From: Tritrichomonas musculus
Lineage: Eukaryota; Parabasalia; Tritrichomonadida; Tritrichomonadidae
Reading direction: 5' to 3'
NCBI GenBank assembly: GCA_039105265.1
Contig: JAPFFF010000028.1
Coordinates: forward strand, 868,001 to 932,000
DNA length: 64,000 bases
The translations under genes and the position numbers were made by a program. Shown here piece after piece: positions 60,780-64,000 of this stretch; position 1 is the stretch's first letter, and the number at the start of each line of letters is the position of its first letter. The notes below the pieces were generated by a model. The model searched no databases. It was not told the origin of the DNA and was given only the letters and a program-made list of their open reading frames with translations.

Positions 60780-62463
60780 TTAAATTTTATTTTGTGATTC
60801 ATTTTGTGCCAATTTTGGATTACATCCCTTAAACGCTCCATTAAAAATTTTTTCAACATTTGGAGGATATGTTTCCAATGATATGCAATTAGCGAATGCA
60901 TTACTTTCAATTTTGGCTAAAAAAGATGGGAAAGAAACATGTGCTAAGTTTCTGCATCCTTCAAAAGCGCTTTCACGGATTAAAGTAACAGAAGGCGGAA
61001 TTGCTATTTGTGTCAGTGATATGCAGTTTTTAAACAAAGAAGATGAAATTGAAGTTATTGGTGAGAGTAGAGATACATTTTCCAGTGATAAGCAGCCATC
61101 AAAAACATGCATTCCAATTGCATTCACTGATGGAGGAATTTCGATTTGTTTTAAAGATTTGCAATCTCTGAAAGCATTGTTATCAATAAAAGTAACAGAG
61201 TGAGGAATTGTAACATTCACCAACTTTTTACATGATTCACAAATATTTTTGTTAATCTTAGTTAAAGATGATGGAAATGTTATTTGTTCCAATGAATCAC
61301 ATAATCTAAAAGCACAATTACAAATAGTAGTAACAGAAGATGGAATTGTGATTTGTATTAATGATGTGCAACTTATGAAAGCATTTTCTCCAATACATTT
61401 TACTGAAGAAGGGATTGTTACTTCTTTTAATGAAGTGCATTTTATAAAAGCATTTTCTCCAATATGTTTTACTGAAGGAGGAATTATGACTTCCTTTAAT
61501 GAAGTGCACTCTTGGAAAGCATTTTTTCCAATGGATGTTACAGAAGATTGAATCTCTACTTTTACTAACTTGGAGCATTGTTTAAAGAGAAAATCATCAA
61601 TTGATGTTAGAGATGATGAGAGTGTTATTTGTTCCAATGAGGAGCATTTTTCAAATGCATTTTTACCAATTGTGGTTACAGAAGAAGGTAATGTGATTTG
61701 GGTTAATGAAGAGCATTCTTTAAAAGCATTTTCACCAATAGTTGTTACTTGTGACGATATTGTTATTTGGACTAATGAAGAGCATTCTTTAAAAGCATTT
61801 TCACCAATAGCTGTTACTGATGAAGGTATTGTTATTTGCTTTAATTTTTTACAATTGTCAAAGCAATCTTTATTGATTGTTGTTATTGAAGAAGAAGAAA
61901 TAGTAATTTGTTCTAATGAAAAACAATATTGAAAAGCGTTTTCCCCAATAAATCTAACAGATGGAGGAATGCTTATACTTTTTAAACTGTGACAATACTG
62001 GAAAGCATTATCTTCAATTGAAACCAGAGAAGAAGGTATCGTTATTTGTTCCAATCTTTTACAAAATAAAAATGTTTTTTCTTTAATTTTTCTAACTGAT
62101 GATGGAATATCTATCTTTTTTAAATTGGAGCAATGTTCAAATGCTTCTGAACCAATAAAAGTAACGCTTGATGGTAGTTTTATTATTTCCAATTTTTTAC
62201 AATTTGAGAAGCATCCTCTTCCAATAGATTTTACTGAAGATGGAATTATTATTTTTTGTAACGATAAACATTCATCAAAAGCATGCTCTTCAATCTTTTT
62301 TATCGTGGATGGAATTGCTATTTCAGTTAATTTCCAGCATCCTTGATAAAATTTGGATGAGATTACTTGTTTTTTACATTTCTTTAAGAGAAAATTTAAC
62401 ATATCGTAGTGATTATCTTTTGCAGCATGGCATAATATGCTTTTATAAAAAAATAAATTTTAA
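60780..62463 (-). CDS. Ankyrin unit plus BspA-like LRR segment (3' part of DUF3447 gene)
   Basis: The frame is open from about 62,463. It starts with an ankyrin unit (KSILCHAAKDNHYDMLNFLL) and continues with about 22 LRR_5 repeats of 23 residues (ITIPSSVTTIGENAFKECSS type), ending QNESQNKI. The first ATG (62,402) lies inside the ankyrin unit, so starting there would cut a repeat in half. The natural beginning is the DUF3447 frame 90 bp upstream (62,551-63,774). DUF3447 plus ankyrin plus LRR_5 recurs at 37,169-39,104, which supports one bipartite gene. No membrane anchor. Confidence 0.75.
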
Positions 62464-62550
62464 AATTCCATAAAATTAAATTTCGAATTGAATTTATAAA
62501 TTGTTTGTAATTTTGTAAAATGTGATTTTCAAAATGTCATAAAAAAAGAG
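62464..62550 (-). other. AT-rich spacer splitting the DUF3447/ankyrin/LRR gene
   Basis: About 87 bp with stops in the coding frame, between LLSTKRIIIESMKII and the ankyrin unit KSILCHAA. It contains TTTTATGGAATTTTAAAATT and TATGACATTTTGAAAATCAC, both like the ~26-nt spacer repeat. No recognised splice motif. Confidence 0.6.
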
Positions 62551-63774
62551 CTATATAATTTTCATGCTTTCTATAATAATTCTTTTTGTTGATAATAAAG
62601 TTTTAACAAGAGGTAAATAATCATACAAGCATAAGTAAAAAATGATATTATCGTCCTTGATATTATCAATAAAAAATGGAAAATTATGATATTTAACACT
62701 TTCGGATAAAACTAATGTTTTCAAATCAAGGTTTAAAAGTCGATTATCTGATTGTTTCGTTATTTGATCATCATATTTATTTATAACATAATTCACTACA
62801 TCATTATGGTGGCTTTTTATTGATTCTAAAATGCTGTCTCTGAATGGAAATGTTTCGTAATAATCATTTTCTCTTTCCTCGTAATCGGTTATGTTTTCTT
62901 CAAGAAGACTTAACATTTCATTGCTATTACTATGAACTGCGTGTATCCAAATTTCGGGTTCAATTTCAGCTCCATTATCAACCAAATATCTGAATATTTG
63001 ACATGATCCGAAAAATGCTGCATATTCTATCAGTGTGCACTTTTGTGATAACAACAATCCGTTTGTTTCATATATTGATCTTTTAATTTTGCTTTTCAGA
63101 GGATAATTATGATAACTTACAAATGTTGTGAAATCTTCAATTAAATCATTTCGAATTAATTCACATATTTCATCGTCATTTTCTCCTTGTCGCCTTTTTT
63201 CTTCAAAATCTTCTGGTAGTTGTTTGCCCAAAAGATTTGGAAAACTTTCTTTAAATTCATTCATTTCCTTTGTGTTTTCTTTTAAAAACTGTTCAATTTC
63301 TGGCTGAAAGTATTGAACTCTTCTAAATAATTTTTTACTTACTTTTTGGTTATAATCATTAAAATTTTGGTCAAAATCAGTATTATCAATATTTTCTGTT
63401 GTAATCATTTCGAAAATATATTTATCAAAGATAATCATTTTTTGTTCAAACATGAAAAGAAGTAATATTTTGTTGCTCTTAAAAATATCAAATATTTCTG
63501 TATTGGAATAAAGAATCTGAATATTTGATTTATATTCAATAATTATTTTTTCAATTTTCTCAAAGAAATCTTTTCCACGATAATGATTATTGGATAAATT
63601 AACGAGTAAACGAAGAAGCGTTTTGAATTCTGACTTATTTTCATTAATTTTTTGTTCCGAAATTAAATTATACAAATTTTGAAAATTCTCTTCCGTGTCT
63701 TTTTCTTCATCTATAAAATCGAGCACCAATGAATGAAGTTTTTCCAAATTTTCAAGTTGAGCTTTTATTTTCAT
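62551..63774 (-). CDS. DUF3447 / ankyrin-like protein, N-terminal frame
   Basis: 407 residues from ATG 63,774 (MKIKAQLENLEKLHSLVLDF). The helical N-terminal region contains NHYRGKDFFEKIEKII and SNKILLLFMF. DUF3447 follows: LIEYAAFFGSCQIFRYLVDN, IWIHAVHSNSNEMLSLLE and IKSHHNDVVNYVINKY. The frame stops in the next ankyrin unit (YLCLYDYLPLVKTLLSTKR). It continues after an 87-bp spacer into 60,780-62,463. Presumed binding protein. Confidence 0.85.
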   Translation of the reverse strand: MKIKAQLENLEKLHSLVLDFIDEEKDTEENFQNLYNLISEQKINENKSEFKTLLRLLVNLSNNHYRGKDFFEKIEKIIIEYKSNIQILYSNTEIFDIFKSNKILLLFMFEQKMIIFDKYIFEMITTENIDNTDFDQNFNDYNQKVSKKLFRRVQYFQPEIEQFLKENTKEMNEFKESFPNLLGKQLPEDFEEKRRQGENDDEICELIRNDLIEDFTTFVSYHNYPLKSKIKRSIYETNGLLLSQKCTLIEYAAFFGSCQIFRYLVDNGAEIEPEIWIHAVHSNSNEMLSLLEENITDYEERENDYYETFPFRDSILESIKSHHNDVVNYVINKYDDQITKQSDNRLLNLDLKTLVLSESVKYHNFPFFIDNIKDDNIIFYLCLYDYLPLVKTLLSTKRIIIESMKII

Positions 63775-64000
63775 TTTAAAAATATTTAAAATGTTTTTAT
63801 TATTATTATTATCTCACCTCCTCTTCAAATTGAATAGTTAACATAATTTTAAATTATTTTGATTTCACCTCCTTCTTAAATTCTGAGGTTTATTTATCTG
63901 TCAACAAAGAAATATAAAGGCAAATTTTAATTAACGTATATTGTAAAAAAATATATTTGATTAAATTGTTATTGAATATATAAATGTAATTATATTATCT
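63775..64000. other. Right edge, upstream of the DUF3447 gene
   Basis: AT-rich, with two copies of a TCACCTCCT(T)CTTAAATT-like motif near 63,814 and 63,866. No gene seen before the window ends. Confidence 0.4.

Noticed and set aside
1-64000. Virus-derived or capsid-bearing elements (Maverick/Polinton, LTR type)
   Set aside because: No capsid, integrase, DNA polymerase B or reverse transcriptase motifs were recognised. Only DNA-transposon-type elements were seen.

Overview
The window looks like nuclear DNA of a trichomonad (Parabasalia), most likely a Tritrichomonas-type species. The DNA is very AT-rich. No gene shows the standard trichomonad intron motifs. Several starts carry a trichomonad-like initiator (TCA-pyrimidine-T/A) a few bases upstream. 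The gene content fits too: kinase plus Sel1-repeat proteins, DUF3447/ankyrin proteins, BspA-type leucine-rich repeats (LRR_5), a glycine-rich domain protein, a tetraspanin and many TKL-like kinases. The species is inferred from gene families, not from a marker gene.

Layout. 1-2.55 kb: 3' part of a kinase/Sel1 gene, then a decayed kinase fragment. 5-8.1 kb: a pogo/CENP-B-like DDE transposase with an internal 198-bp repeat. 8.3-10.2 kb: a GC-richer 46-bp minisatellite. 10.3-14.6 kb: small inverted-repeat elements around a membrane transporter gene with two in-frame stops. 14.6-15.6 kb: a GC-rich protein kinase. 15.9-17.8 kb: a broken unknown gene. 18.5-22.2 kb: a second kinase/Sel1 gene, paralogous to the first and inverted relative to it. 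23.1-28.8 kb: ankyrin, glycine-rich and 3-hydroxyacyl-CoA dehydrogenase pseudogenes, with an intact tetraspanin gene between them. 29.1 kb: tRNA-Lys and a 38-nt 5' tRNA-Gln half ending in poly(A).

29.5-45.7 kb is a segmental duplication. Each copy runs: phosphatase-like gene (+), DUF3447/LRR gene (-), tandem pseudokinase gene (-). Copy 1 has lost about 1.85 kb and carries fewer pseudokinase units. Two hAT-like non-autonomous elements with perfect 8-bp target duplications lie between the copies, and a third follows the kinase at 45.75 kb. 47.6-51.1 kb holds long AT-rich duplicated non-coding DNA. It is followed by a BspA-like LRR gene, a small Asn-rich protein gene, and two DUF3447/ankyrin loci separated by a mariner-like palindromic element and three minisatellites.

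The most unusual signal is in the DUF3447/ankyrin genes. At three loci the reading frame stops at the same place in the first ankyrin repeat. After an AT-rich spacer, coding resumes exactly at the next ankyrin repeat. At 55.3-57.7 kb this happens between every repeat. The spacers look like degenerate copies of a ~26-nt repeat that also forms a clean 25-bp tandem array at 60,390-60,564. Known trichomonad splice motifs are not visible, so this is either an unrecognised intron-like arrangement or a repeated mode of gene decay.

Most genes belong to expanding, repeat-rich families (signalling and protein-interaction repeats). Housekeeping content is limited to the tRNA, the tetraspanin and the dead dehydrogenase.
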